Assembly: GCA_003326195.1 (NCBI GenBank)
Contig: LXQE01000146.1
Coordinates: 159,352 to 223,351, forward strand
Reading direction: 5' to 3'
Source of the DNA: Nostoc punctiforme NIES-2108
GTDB lineage: Bacteria; Cyanobacteriota; Cyanobacteriia; Cyanobacteriales; Nostocaceae
DNA: 64,000 bases
This document shows, in pieces, positions 35,886 through 45,371 of the stretch. Positions within the stretch are counted from its first letter, which is position 1. Each line of letters starts with the position of its first letter. The position numbers and the translations under genes are program-made. Under the pieces are notes generated by a model. The model was not told the DNA's origin. It did no database searches and saw only the letters and a program-made list of their open reading frames with translations.

Positions 35886-38882
35886 TTAATTACCAAAAAC
35901 TGTCTCATCATCGACATCATCATATAAATCTACTGATAAAATTGCGCCTTCGCAGCTTTCAATTAGTCCGATGGCAGGGGTTTTGTTCCAATTAACGTTT
36001 GTGTTTGGCGTGATTTTCACGGTGTTTAAGAAGGGTTGCTGCGATCGCAAATGTTTCAGCTTTTGAAACATTTCTTTAGAAAACAAAGCACCATTATCAG
36101 CGGCTAATTTTTTGTCAGTCGCAGCAAGGATAGCGTCAAATAAGCAGGTGTTGGTGAGATCGGCAGAATTAAGATTTGTCCCCATTAGGTTTGCCTGTTG
36201 TAGGTTTGCGCCTGTGAGATTTGCCTGTTGCAGGTTTGCGCCTGCAAGGTTGGCGTTTTCTAAGTTCGCGCCTGCGAGGTTCGCCTGTTGCAAATTGGCT
36301 CCAGCCAAATTCGCCCCCATTAACTCCGCATTAGATAAATTTGTTTGCTCAAGATTTACCCCAGTTAACACCACTTGCGATAAAGAGGCTCCCGATAAAT
36401 TGAGTCCAGACAAAGACTTGATTCGGGTTGCAAAGGTGCTTTTATGCAAAACCGTTGTCCTAGCAATTAGCACACTCAGCACTTCTGGGTTGAATTCTGT
36501 CAAATTGACTGGATTTCCACAAGGCCAAAAGGGAACTTTTGTTTCTCGGTAGCAAGTACAAAGCAATAAAAATACATTCAATCCCACCGCAGCATTCACC
36601 TGTTCAACATTCACAGGGTTTTGCAGTACGTGAAAATTAGTCAAAGCGTTGTGGGCTATCCCCTCATCTAACCAACGTCCTTGACAGTAAGCACGCCAGA
36701 AAGATAAAAGACGTTGAAATAAAACTTCAAACGAAAATTTGTGCTTTTGCTTGCGGCGTAATCCGGCGATCGCCAGTTCTTCAATTTCTTGGCTAAGTAT
36801 CCCGTAACCTAGTAAATTATAAATATTCTGGGCTACGCTACTGGGATCAAGTACAAAAGTAGGCGTGCCATAAACCTCATCTTGGTACTGAGTCAGAAAT
36901 TTAAGTTGGGCAGCTATAGCATCTGCACAAAGAGATTCTCCTAATTTGAGATGCGAAAACTCAATTAAACTACTTTTTGCTGTGCTTTCACCTGAGCTTT
37001 CTACATCCCAAATTTTAAAATAAAACCCTGGTAAACTATTAAATTCACCAGCTAGATTAATTTGATGACGTTGCGAATGTAAAATTTTGAGAGCGATCGC
37101 TTGCATCTGCTCAAATAAATCTTGGGGATGACGGTTAGCAAGTAAATTAGCGATCGCTTCTGGAGTCCGGTGGATATGAGCCGATCCTGAACGCAATAGC
37201 ATCGTCTTGATCCCACCAATCAGCGGATAACCCAACAACCATCGACTCAGGCGATGATGAATTTCCCATAAGAGAAAAGACTTTTGGGTATTAGCCGCTA
37301 ACTGCAATAGTTCATCATCTAGCAATCCCTCGCGGTGCAAGATGCCCAACAAATGCAGCATTAGGGGTTGACGGACAAGGGCAGATAATTCTTTTAACTT
37401 TGATTGGCTGGCAAATAATCCTGCCTGTTTTAACAATGTAAAGAAATTTTGAGCAATGGGTAAAGATTGCACTTTTGCCCACTGCTGAAACCATTGTTTA
37501 AGTTCGTCCCCATCCAATGGCTGAATAATAATTCGCCTCAACAATAGCGGTAGTTCCGAGACGATTTCTGGTAAAGTTGTTGAGCGACTTGTCAACACAA
37601 TTTTGTGGCGGTGCTGAGATTGAAAGTTCAGTAATTGCTGAATAAAAATTGCTTGTGCCCTGATACCCTGAGCAGAATGGGGCAATTCATCCAAACCATC
37701 CAGCAGCAACAGACAAGGGAGATTTTCTTGCTCTAACCAAGTTGAAAGATTAACACCAAAGGCAGAATTTAGAGTTTCGATTAAAGTTTTACCGTATTGT
37801 ACATCTCGCAACCTAATTACTATAGGCATCCAAGTAGGGTACAATTCCTGTGCTACCTGTGCTGCCCAAAGTTGGCAAAAACTAGTTTTTCCATAACCCG
37901 GTTCTGACTCAATAACAGCGATCGTTTCTAAATCAGTTAGCTGTTGCTGTGCCCATGTTTTTAAATCAACTGGTTTAACAGCTTTTTTATCCTGCTCAGA
38001 AAAATTTTCCTCTATTGGTAAGCCTTTTTGTGGCACATAGATATCCTTAAGAGCAAAGGATTCCATCAGCAAAGGGATACTGAGGTTTTTAATCAAACTT
38101 GCACGGTAATGTTCTCGGTACAAATCAATTTTTTCACTGACTGTAGAACCAATTTCTGGGGTGATGAAACCGGGAGATAATGAAATCCCCAAACGGAAAA
38201 ATTTTTGCAGTTGGGCTAAAGGTGCAGCATTCTCGGTGACGACTACCAATATGTCACCAGGAAGTGAGTTGACCAAACGCTGTGTTAGAAGTTTCGCTTC
38301 CAGTTCTTCTGCACCATTGGCAACTAACCAAGCGATAGCAGCGTTATTTATTTGTTGCACTAGTAATGAATCTGCAACCGAAGACAGCGCTTGTTCAGCT
38401 TGCGTATCAGTCAATTTACCTGGGCTGAGAGTTTTCAACAATCCTTGTAGTTGCGAATCTTGGAGGATGAATTTACTCACGTCCTCTTTAAGTATGTGTG
38501 CTTGTATGGGTATAATTGCCCGGTCTAACCACGGTTTTTGTAAGCTTGCTTCCTGCTCTAGAATTGCTTGCAAAGCTTGAAGATAGGCAATTTGAAACGC
38601 TAGCCATGTGCCTTCGTTACGTTTTAACGGTTTTTTTTGGCTGAGGCTACGCAACAGTTTTTCTGTCAACAGGGAAATGACACTGATTTCTTCCCAAACA
38701 ATACTTAAGGGCAGTTCTAAAATCTCTACCAAGGTACAGATATCAAAAGGCATCAGGCTTTTGAGTTCCATATCCTGAACAATACGGTAGGCAATACCTG
38801 CCAATTGCCCCTCAGAAAACCCTCTGATTTGATTGATTGCGATATGGCGTTCTGCCAACCAGTGCCGAATACTCAGGTTCAT
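35886..38882 (-). CDS. NACHT-type NTPase with C-terminal pentapeptide repeats
   Basis: 998 residues. N-terminal helical region (1-300) of unknown fold. The NACHT/STAND ATPase has Walker A at [18 protein letters not shown] (about 330), Walker B with DGLDELP in [18 protein letters not shown] (about 395-405) and a sensor TSR in [11 protein letters not shown] helical middle follows, then about 20 pentapeptide repeats ([36 protein letters not shown]) at about 830-930 and a short tail. STAND proteins are ATP switches that oligomerise on sensing a ligand. Some bacterial NACHT proteins act in phage defence, but no effector domain is recognised here. Confidence 0.85.
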   Translation of the reverse strand: MNLSIRHWLAERHIAINQIRGFSEGQLAGIAYRIVQDMELKSLMPFDICTLVEILELPLSIVWEEISVISLLTEKLLRSLSQKKPLKRNEGTWLAFQIAYLQALQAILEQEASLQKPWLDRAIIPIQAHILKEDVSKFILQDSQLQGLLKTLSPGKLTDTQAEQALSSVADSLLVQQINNAAIAWLVANGAEELEAKLLTQRLVNSLPGDILVVVTENAAPLAQLQKFFRLGISLSPGFITPEIGSTVSEKIDLYREHYRASLIKNLSIPLLMESFALKDIYVPQKGLPIEENFSEQDKKAVKPVDLKTWAQQQLTDLETIAVIESEPGYGKTSFCQLWAAQVAQELYPTWMPIVIRLRDVQYGKTLIETLNSAFGVNLSTWLEQENLPCLLLLDGLDELPHSAQGIRAQAIFIQQLLNFQSQHRHKIVLTSRSTTLPEIVSELPLLLRRIIIQPLDGDELKQWFQQWAKVQSLPIAQNFFTLLKQAGLFASQSKLKELSALVRQPLMLHLLGILHREGLLDDELLQLAANTQKSFLLWEIHHRLSRWLLGYPLIGGIKTMLLRSGSAHIHRTPEAIANLLANRHPQDLFEQMQAIALKILHSQRHQINLAGEFNSLPGFYFKIWDVESSGESTAKSSLIEFSHLKLGESLCADAIAAQLKFLTQYQDEVYGTPTFVLDPSSVAQNIYNLLGYGILSQEIEELAIAGLRRKQKHKFSFEVLFQRLLSFWRAYCQGRWLDEGIAHNALTNFHVLQNPVNVEQVNAAVGLNVFLLLCTCYRETKVPFWPCGNPVNLTEFNPEVLSVLIARTTVLHKSTFATRIKSLSGLNLSGASLSQVVLTGVNLEQTNLSNAELMGANLAGANLQQANLAGANLENANLAGANLQQANLTGANLQQANLMGTNLNSADLTNTCLFDAILAATDKKLAADNGALFSKEMFQKLKHLRSQQPFLNTVKITPNTNVNWNKTPAIGLIESCEGAILSVDLYDDVDDETVFGN

Positions 38883-39024
38883 TTAATTACACAGTGAGGC
38901 TGCACAAGGCAATTATGATCGATTTATCAGTTTGCGAAAACAGGTGACAATGGGGAAGACAAAGTTTTGTATCAAAGTTGTTTTCTGATTGGTAAAAAAC
39001 ACTGCCGATCTAATTGAGTGGACT

Positions 39025-40776
39025 ATGAGCGATCGCCCTTTAAAATTATTGTTAATCGACCAAGACCCGATTTTTCGTCTGGGATTACGGGTAGCTTTAG
39101 AAGCGATTCCTAACCTAGAAGCGATCGCAGTTGTAGAAACTGACACCGTTTCCTTGCAGATTTTAGCAGAAATTGCCGAAAAAGACCCTAACCAGGTAAA
39201 TTTGGTAGTTTTAGAATTCGGTAATAGTCGCTCCACCACCAGTCAACAGCTAGGTTTACAATTCTGTCGGCAACTCAGAGCCTTATATCCCAACCTACCA
39301 ATCCTACTCCTCAGTTCTATTCAAGAACAAGGACTGCTATTAGCTGCGAAATCTATTGGTGTAAATGGCTACTGCCCCAAAGGTACACCACTTCCTGAGT
39401 TAGTCGCCGCCATGCAAGAAGTTGCAGATGGTGGTTCTTACTGGTTCCAGGATAGAGAAGCAATAATAACTCCTAACTCCTCACTCCTAACTCCTAACTC
39501 CTCATTCCCCTTCTCTAAACTGCGAAATAATTTACGTTTGTCAGGAATCGCTAACATTGATGCTACCCTAGCCGCAGTCACAACACAATTACAAACTCCT
39601 GGACTACCAGTATTAGATCGAGCCATTCTAGCTGGACAGCGGCGAGAACTGCTAGCGGCTCGTTGGTTGCTAAATCGGTTGTTAGTTTCACCACAAGAAA
39701 GGCAAAAAGAACAGATTCCGGTTGTTGATAAGCCGCCTTTGACTCCTTTATTAAGTAGTGCCATTCAGCAAAGACAAACCGTATCACCTTTACTTAGTCC
39801 GGGAACCCTACAATCTGCCTTGTTTACATCTTGTGTAACTAAACTTCAATTGCCTTTACGAAATGTCACTGATATTCCTTTAGAAATTGACATCTTTCGT
39901 GAAGATAAAAAACGGGAATTACTTTATCTGATCCTACAGAAATTGGCTGAACAGTTGGATGAACTGCGTACTTCTCAAATAGAGATAAATCAATTACATG
40001 AACTAAAACATACTTTAATACGTGATTTATGGCAAGCAGCAATTATAGATTTTTTTGGGAAGTTTTCTCGGATAAAAATAGTTAATCAAAATATAGAAAT
40101 AGTTAATTTATTGCTGCAAAATATAGAGGTTGTACAAAGAGATATTCTGAATAGAATCCCGCTAGTTGATGAGTTGTATTCTTATCTCTTATTTCAAACA
40201 GAATTGAACATTGATAATAACTCCTATCCAGTAGTGAGCGCTGAAGCTAATTCCCAAGCATTGATGATTTTAGAAAACTTATTGATTCAGGTAGCGAATG
40301 GAGTAGTGCAACCACTGCTAAATTATTTAGCAGATGTAGAAGAGATTAAACAAAACTTTTATGGGCGCCAATTTATTTCTACAAGAGAAATTGAACGGTT
40401 TAGAAATGATTTGTCGTGGAAACATAGATTAAAAAATTATATAAATGAGCCAAAAGCAGTTTTTGAAAGTCGCTATGAACTATTTGTAATTGCGCCTCGT
40501 GGTATTGCCAACACTTCAGTTTACGCTCCTCGAAATCAGGAGTTAGTAAAACTTTCTAATATTCCCTTAGTAGTGACATTGCTCCTAGAATTTAGTGATG
40601 CGATCGCACCGCGTTTAAAATCACTATTAGCTGTTTTCGGTAGCGGTATAGTTTTTATCCTTACCCAAATAGTTGGTCGTGGTTTAGGTTTAGTCGGTCG
40701 TGGTATTCTTCAAGGTATTGGTAGCGTTTCGTCAGTAGAAAAGAACTTTAGACGAAATAGCGATCGACCTAAGTGA
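39025..40776 (+). CDS. Response-regulator-like protein with DUF3685 domain
   Basis: 583 residues from ATG 39025 (an upstream TTG frame is less likely). Residues 1-130 form a receiver domain: LLLIDQDP holds the acidic pocket, GVNGYCPKGTP carries the conserved Lys. The phospho-acceptor position reads LVVLEFG, with Glu64 where Asp is expected. Between receiver and the large C-terminal part, an in-frame CTAACTC-type repeat encodes TPNSSLLTPNSSFPFS. The rest (190-583) is helical and ends in two hydrophobic stretches; I associate it with DUF3685. Role unknown; probably not controlled by normal phosphorylation. Confidence 0.75.
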   Translation: MSDRPLKLLLIDQDPIFRLGLRVALEAIPNLEAIAVVETDTVSLQILAEIAEKDPNQVNLVVLEFGNSRSTTSQQLGLQFCRQLRALYPNLPILLLSSIQEQGLLLAAKSIGVNGYCPKGTPLPELVAAMQEVADGGSYWFQDREAIITPNSSLLTPNSSFPFSKLRNNLRLSGIANIDATLAAVTTQLQTPGLPVLDRAILAGQRRELLAARWLLNRLLVSPQERQKEQIPVVDKPPLTPLLSSAIQQRQTVSPLLSPGTLQSALFTSCVTKLQLPLRNVTDIPLEIDIFREDKKRELLYLILQKLAEQLDELRTSQIEINQLHELKHTLIRDLWQAAIIDFFGKFSRIKIVNQNIEIVNLLLQNIEVVQRDILNRIPLVDELYSYLLFQTELNIDNNSYPVVSAEANSQALMILENLLIQVANGVVQPLLNYLADVEEIKQNFYGRQFISTREIERFRNDLSWKHRLKNYINEPKAVFESRYELFVIAPRGIANTSVYAPRNQELVKLSNIPLVVTLLLEFSDAIAPRLKSLLAVFGSGIVFILTQIVGRGLGLVGRGILQGIGSVSSVEKNFRRNSDRPK

Positions 40777-40815
40777 ACCAGCAACGCAGAGGGGCAGCTT
40801 TCTGTAGTTATTTTC

Positions 40816-40880
40816 CCAATGACAAATGACAAATGACAAATGACAAATGACAAATGACAAATGACAAATGACAAATGATT
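40816..40880 (+). repeat. TGACAAA heptamer tandem repeat overlapping a start codon
   Basis: About nine copies of TGACAAA. The last unit supplies the ATG (40868) of the next gene. ATG codons in earlier units run into TGA within 15 nt because the 7-mer shifts frame. Confidence 0.95.
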
Positions 40881-41575
40881 TTATCGGGCTAGCAATTTCG
40901 TATGTTTACGCTATCAGTCTGCTTGTGATTGGCGAGGGATTGCGTAAGCTGTTTGGTGTAAAGCCGGATTTGACCCGCAAGGTAATCCATATTGGTGCAG
41001 GGATGTGGGCTTTCGGAGTCCTGCTACTGTTTAAGAATTGGGAAATCGGAATTATACCTTTTGCTACCTTTATCGGACTGAACTACTTGTTTTACCGCTA
41101 CCGAATCATCGGCGCAATGGATACTCAAGATAGCTCACCTGGTACGGTTTATTTCGCTATCTCAGTGACACTGCTGTTCGGGCTACTGTGGCGACCAGAT
41201 GGGCCAGTAGATAGCGTTGCGATCGCCGTAGCAGGGATAATGGCGATGACCTGGGGTGACGCACTAGCAGCATTAATCGGTAAACGTTTTGGGCAGCATA
41301 AATACCAAGTGGGAAGTTCTGTACGTTCCTGGGAAGGTTCAGCAGCAATGTTTATAGCAAGTACAGTAGTGATTTTCTTTGTGCTGTTACTGCTACCTGG
41401 TTCGTCACTGAGTCCCCTAGCAACGCCTTTAAGTTTAGGATGGGCATTGTTGACGGCGGTGGTAACTGCTACTTTTGCAACCTTAGCAGAGGCAGTCTCG
41501 CCCCACGGCACAGATAACCTCAGCGTACCTCTAACAGCGGCAGGAGTAGTTTGGATTTTCATGCAGAGTTTTTAA
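40868..41575 (+). CDS. Phytol/polyprenol kinase family membrane protein (VTE5-like)
   Basis: 235 residues with about six to seven membrane helices. LTRKVIHIGAGMW, IMAMTWGDALAALIGKRFGQHKY and SWEGSAAMF are signature stretches of the cytidylyl/phosphatidate-type kinase family that includes plant phytol kinase VTE5 and Sec59. It probably phosphorylates phytol released from chlorophyll for tocopherol synthesis or chlorophyll recycling (family inference). The N-terminal MTND is translated from the heptamer repeat, and no ribosome site separates repeat and gene. Confidence 0.8.
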   Translation: MTNDFIGLAISYVYAISLLVIGEGLRKLFGVKPDLTRKVIHIGAGMWAFGVLLLFKNWEIGIIPFATFIGLNYLFYRYRIIGAMDTQDSSPGTVYFAISVTLLFGLLWRPDGPVDSVAIAVAGIMAMTWGDALAALIGKRFGQHKYQVGSSVRSWEGSAAMFIASTVVIFFVLLLLPGSSLSPLATPLSLGWALLTAVVTATFATLAEAVSPHGTDNLSVPLTAAGVVWIFMQSF

Positions 41576-42251
41576 GACACTCTCAATTACCTCGTTCCTA
41601 GTCTACGACTAGAATTTCAGCCACTCATAATATAGATTCTCAATAAAAACAGCTATTTCACTGCGATATCTGCGGCGGGCTATGAGGCTCGACGGCTCAC
41701 TTACGCTGCGCTATCGGTATCGCACTATTCAATCGGTGATTTATACCCCTAATTTTTAGCACCTAACTTTGGAGTACTGCTCCTTCATACTACTATTTTG
41801 AAATTGGCAGTGTTCAGAAACACAATATGTCTGTGATCAAGAACACATATTTTCTGATTGAGACAACTATATGATCTTCCCCACATGGACTTACAGCAAG
41901 AATACATCTTGTAACTTGATGTCTATCTTCTTTCTGTTAACTCCAGCGATACACAGTTATGCTTCATTTTCTGATTGAGCAGAAATTGTCAAAGCATACT
42001 TGAAAGGATTTCCCACAATTGAAGAAGGCAGAAGCCTGTAAGTATCAATCGAAACTTTAGTTGTGGGTGATTGCCCACTACTAGAACCAAATTGTGTCGA
42101 GATATGTAACACCAGAGACAAAGCATCCTTGCTTCAATCTCATGTTTTTAAGCCTGGGATTAAAGCAAAAATGCTTTCATACCTCGTACCTTCTGGCTTC
42201 TAAATGCATTTTTCATCAACAAACAACTCTAGCAACATAGGTACAATCAAT
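41576..42251. other. Long non-coding region with inverted repeats
   Basis: No supported gene in about 675 nt. Three structures: a GC-rich dispersed repeat near 41665-41730; an inverted repeat TCAGAAA..AATATG / CATATT..TCTGA at 41814-41857; and overlapping hairpins at 42012-42078 where TTGTGGG can pair with upstream CCCACAA or downstream CCCAC. The last resembles the ends of some mobile elements, but no transposase remnant was read. Confidence 0.5.
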
Positions 42252-42845
42252 ATGAACTTTAAACAATTTGGTGTATTACTTTCTATATCTACAATTCTTG
42301 GACTCAACGTGATTGCGACCAAGGCTTTGGCTGAAGAGGCTAGTATTACTTTTGGAGATGCAATCGGGTCTGGCGGATGTGTTGTTGACGATCAGCTTCC
42401 TGGAGAGGATGGTAGAAGCTTATCGATTGTCTTGGATAACTTTAGTGCATTCAGTGGTGACCGTAAAAAGTGTATTTTACGTGTTCAAACTTTTATTCCA
42501 AGTGGTTTCATCGTCCAAGAGGTACAAGTACTGTACCAAGGAACTACTGAGGTTGATAGAGGGAGTAAAGGTACCAGCTTAAACAGAACTTATAGCTTTA
42601 GTGGTGGTGCTCTTGGTCAAGCCGTAGCTCCCCCTAAAACTACCAAGTTTACATCTGATAAGGCATTTGCAGAGCAAGATGAGATTACTGTTGTAGCTGC
42701 TACAGGTTTATGTAGTGGTGGTGGGCAAGGACTATTAGGTATTAATCTGATTGCACAATCCTCACGAGGAAGTTCTATTACCGTTGATACAGCCGATCTC
42801 AATGCTGGGGATGTGATACTTCGTTTTGACCTAAAGCGTTGCTAG
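42252..42845 (+). CDS. Secreted protein, DUF4360-like
   Basis: 197 residues from the ATG at 42252 (the frame is open from 42204). Signal peptide FGVLLSISTILGLNVIATKALA. The mature protein has GSGGCVVDD, FSGDRKKCILRVQTFIPSGFIVQEVQVLYQGTTEVDRGS and ends in FDLKRC. Four Cys probably form two disulfides. The layout (GSGGC, then a Phe-rich strand, then C, then GF, then YxGxxxxxxGS) fits DUF4360, a family of small secreted proteins. Base composition is AT-richer than the neighbours. Confidence 0.65.
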   Translation: MNFKQFGVLLSISTILGLNVIATKALAEEASITFGDAIGSGGCVVDDQLPGEDGRSLSIVLDNFSAFSGDRKKCILRVQTFIPSGFIVQEVQVLYQGTTEVDRGSKGTSLNRTYSFSGGALGQAVAPPKTTKFTSDKAFAEQDEITVVAATGLCSGGGQGLLGINLIAQSSRGSSITVDTADLNAGDVILRFDLKRC

Positions 42846-42944
42846 TCGTTACTTTTAGCGATTCTGGGGATAGATGGTGATACACCGAACCAAATTCCAA
42901 ATTTGGTGGTCTTCAATGAGTGATGGGTCTAAATCCCGCACTCA

Positions 42945-43526
42945 TTGAATCTACCGAATGTATTCTTCTTTAAGATTACAAATATTCTGTTAATGGAGAA
43001 TAAGATGATGTTGAGATTAAGTGATGCACGTAATTTTTTCATATTAATGTGCTTGTTTTTTTTCTATTCTTATGATGCCAATTCATCTAGCGCTGCTGCT
43101 CCAATAAACAGCCAGCTACGATTTTCGGTTAATAGGGGATGTAATATAAGTTTCGATCCGAAAATAAGTCAATTTACACTTCGCTCTCCTATAACTGTAA
43201 AGGCACAATCGTCAAGGGCTAGATGTATCATTAGAATTGATACCTCTAATACTCAAAAGCAATTTAGGCTCGTGCCTTTAGCTGTAAAAGGTGTAGTCAA
43301 GAAAGCACCAGCACGAGTAGCTATCACATCATTTTTACTTGGCGATAAACCAACACCATATCAAATAACATATGGAAGTGCTATAAATTTTGATTTGACC
43401 AAGCAAATACTTCCAACTAACTATACAAGTACAGGAAAAAGTGTTTTAGGCATTAATTTAGTATTAACAACAACTGGAGGAGAATTAGAGTTGACAGATT
43501 TAAAATTTGCAATTCAACAAAAATAA
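42945..43526 (+). CDS. Secreted protein related to the upstream DUF4360-like protein
   Basis: 193 residues at most; the start may be at MENKMM or MMLRLS. Signal-like hydrophobic segment FFILMCLFFFYSYDANSSSAAA. The mature part shares positions with the upstream gene: CNISFD near the start, RCIIRIDT, and VLGINLVLTTTGGELELTDLKFAI against LLGINLIAQSSRG. Probably a diverged paralogue. Very AT-rich codon use. Possibly co-transcribed with the gene 99 nt upstream. Confidence 0.55.
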   Translation: MNLPNVFFFKITNILLMENKMMLRLSDARNFFILMCLFFFYSYDANSSSAAAPINSQLRFSVNRGCNISFDPKISQFTLRSPITVKAQSSRARCIIRIDTSNTQKQFRLVPLAVKGVVKKAPARVAITSFLLGDKPTPYQITYGSAINFDLTKQILPTNYTSTGKSVLGINLVLTTTGGELELTDLKFAIQQK

Positions 43527-43831
43527 TAAGCTCAATTTTGAGGGATGCTCCCCAATTCTAATGACGTTGCGTTTGCAATCAAGGTGCTGTCAATATTGGT
43601 AAAGGCAGCGAGAACTACAAAGTCAGTATCCTTGTGGAAGTCAGTAATGATATAGGACTAATATCTGATTTTTGAACGAGATTTTAGATAAAACCCTGAT
43701 AAAACGGGCTTTTCAGTCTCAAGATGTTTTCAGAAATCAAATCGGAGTCCTATATCAATACCTTGTTTAACTTATTATCCTATATCAATACCTTGTTTAA
43801 CTTATTATAGTGACAACTCCGTGCCTAAGTG
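43527..43831. other. Non-coding spacer with a 30 nt tandem duplication
   Basis: No gene. 43749-43808 holds the unit duplication listed separately; the rest resembles decayed coding sequence without a frame. Confidence 0.5.
43749..43808. repeat. Perfect 30 nt tandem duplication
   Basis: The unit starts CCTATATCAATACC and ends AACTTATTAT. Two copies, 43749-43778 and 43779-43808, are identical, which implies a recent event. Confidence 0.97.
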
Positions 43832-45283
43832 CTAATTCCAATTGCGGCAAAAATGGAAGAAGCCTTCTAAAAACTCTTGCAAAGGAATATTGGTATTTAA
43901 CTTTTGCTTACTCCACTCTCTTGCAGTTCGTTCCAGAATTTCCGAGTAACTGGGATAGGTAGGAGATAAATTTGCTAGATGTTTGACTTTAATTTTTTGT
44001 GATATTGCCAAGGCAATTAAATTAATTAATTCTCCAGCTTCTGCCCCCAATATAGAAGCTCCCAAAATTTCCCCATTGCGTAGCACAATTAATTTACACA
44101 TACCAGTGGTTTCATCCCGAAGTTGGGCTGCTGCCACTGTTTTAAAATATTGTCGCAAAACTAAAATTTTATCTCGGCTAAATAGGCGTTTTGCCTGTGT
44201 CTCTGTCAAACCTACTTGCGCCAGCATCGGCACAGAAAATATCGCCCAAGGAATGGAGCGATAATCTGCTCGTAACCTGGGGAAAAAGAGTGCATTGTTC
44301 AGCGCAATTTTTGCTTCATAATTAGCGATATTGGCAAAGTCGTAACCACCAATTACATCACCACAAGCATAAATACGGTGGTTAGTGGTTTGCAATTTAT
44401 CATTTACCACTAAGCTACGCCGATGCCATTTCACACCTACTGTTGCCAAATTTAGAGATTCAAGATTCGGCTGTTGTCCAGTCGCCACTAAAATTTCATC
44501 AGTTTCAATAGCTTTATCTCCTGCTTGAATCCACTTTTTATTTTCAATTACCCTCACCTGAGTTACTGATTTTCCGGTGAGGATGCGCACACCTTCTACT
44601 TCCAACTGCGCCTGAAGCAATATGGCTATCTCAGAGTCTAGATATGGAAGAATATAAGGATGCTTGACTACCAGCGTCACACTGCAACCAAACCTTACTA
44701 AAGTTTGAGCAATTTCAATGCTTTGGGGAATTCCACCGATAATTACCCAATTTTTGGGTAATGTCCCTCCCTGAAAAGATTGCCAAATATTAGAAAGAGT
44801 TAGATAGCCAGTGGCTTGTAATCCTTCAATCTCTGGAATTTCTGGAAGCGAACCACTGGCCAGCAAATAAGTACGGGCGCGTAGTAGGCGATTGTTAACG
44901 GCAAAAGCCAATTGGGGTGAAGATTGAAATTGACCACTGCCAACGATCACATCGACTCCCTGCGCGGCTAGGATGGCTGGGGAATGATGTTCTTGGAGAT
45001 TTGAGGCGACGCATTGAGCATATAGCATCGCTTCTTGCCATGCCATAGATATATGGCATTCTTCTGAGGTATCGGTGTGTGTGGCATGAATACCAAAACC
45101 ACCGGCATCATTCAACTTCTGTGCTAGTTTACCAATTTCGGTCAGAGCATGGTGACGAGTAAACCCGTAGTCTACTTTGGGTTGTACCAGGGCAACTGTA
45201 GCACGTAGTTGGGTTGCAGCAAGGGCAGCATAGTATCCAGCAAAACTGCCGCCAATAATTACAACATCGTAGTCAACGGTCAC
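43832..45283 (-). CDS. Pyridine nucleotide-disulfide oxidoreductase family protein lacking the redox disulfide
   Basis: 483 residues. FAD fold YDVVIIGGSFAGYYAALAA, NAD(P)H fold WVIIGGIPQSIEIAQTLVRFG, FAD-contacting RIYACGDVIGGYDFANIANYEA and a C-terminal dimerisation domain with LSPTYPSYSEI. In lipoamide dehydrogenase or mercuric reductase, GGTCxNxGCxPSK follows the first fold; here the same place reads VDYGFTRHHALTEIGK with no Cys. It is therefore not a disulfide reductase, and may be a flavin NAD(P)H oxidoreductase with another acceptor. Possibly in an operon with the CobD-like gene across an 88 nt repeat spacer. Confidence 0.82.
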   Translation of the reverse strand: MTVDYDVVIIGGSFAGYYAALAATQLRATVALVQPKVDYGFTRHHALTEIGKLAQKLNDAGGFGIHATHTDTSEECHISMAWQEAMLYAQCVASNLQEHHSPAILAAQGVDVIVGSGQFQSSPQLAFAVNNRLLRARTYLLASGSLPEIPEIEGLQATGYLTLSNIWQSFQGGTLPKNWVIIGGIPQSIEIAQTLVRFGCSVTLVVKHPYILPYLDSEIAILLQAQLEVEGVRILTGKSVTQVRVIENKKWIQAGDKAIETDEILVATGQQPNLESLNLATVGVKWHRRSLVVNDKLQTTNHRIYACGDVIGGYDFANIANYEAKIALNNALFFPRLRADYRSIPWAIFSVPMLAQVGLTETQAKRLFSRDKILVLRQYFKTVAAAQLRDETTGMCKLIVLRNGEILGASILGAEAGELINLIALAISQKIKVKHLANLSPTYPSYSEILERTAREWSKQKLNTNIPLQEFLEGFFHFCRNWN

Positions 45284-45371
45284 GTGAATTAAGAGTTAGG
45301 AGTTAGGAATTAAGAGTTAAGAGTTAAGAATTAGGAGTTAAGAATTAAAACCCTTCTTTAACTTATAACTC
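45284..45371. repeat. Inverted AGTTAGG/CCTAACT tandem repeats
   Basis: GAGTTAGGAGTTAGGAATT units face AACTTATAACTCCTAACTC. The block can form a long hairpin between two genes of the same strand. Confidence 0.65.

Noticed and set aside
38913..39239. Minus-strand frame of 108 codons opposite the response regulator start
   Set aside because: Shadow of the DUF3685 gene; no domain.
42012..42078. End of an IS200/IS605-type element with guide-RNA-like hairpins
   Set aside because: Only hairpins are visible; no TnpA/TnpB remnant or clear element border was found in the flanking sequence.
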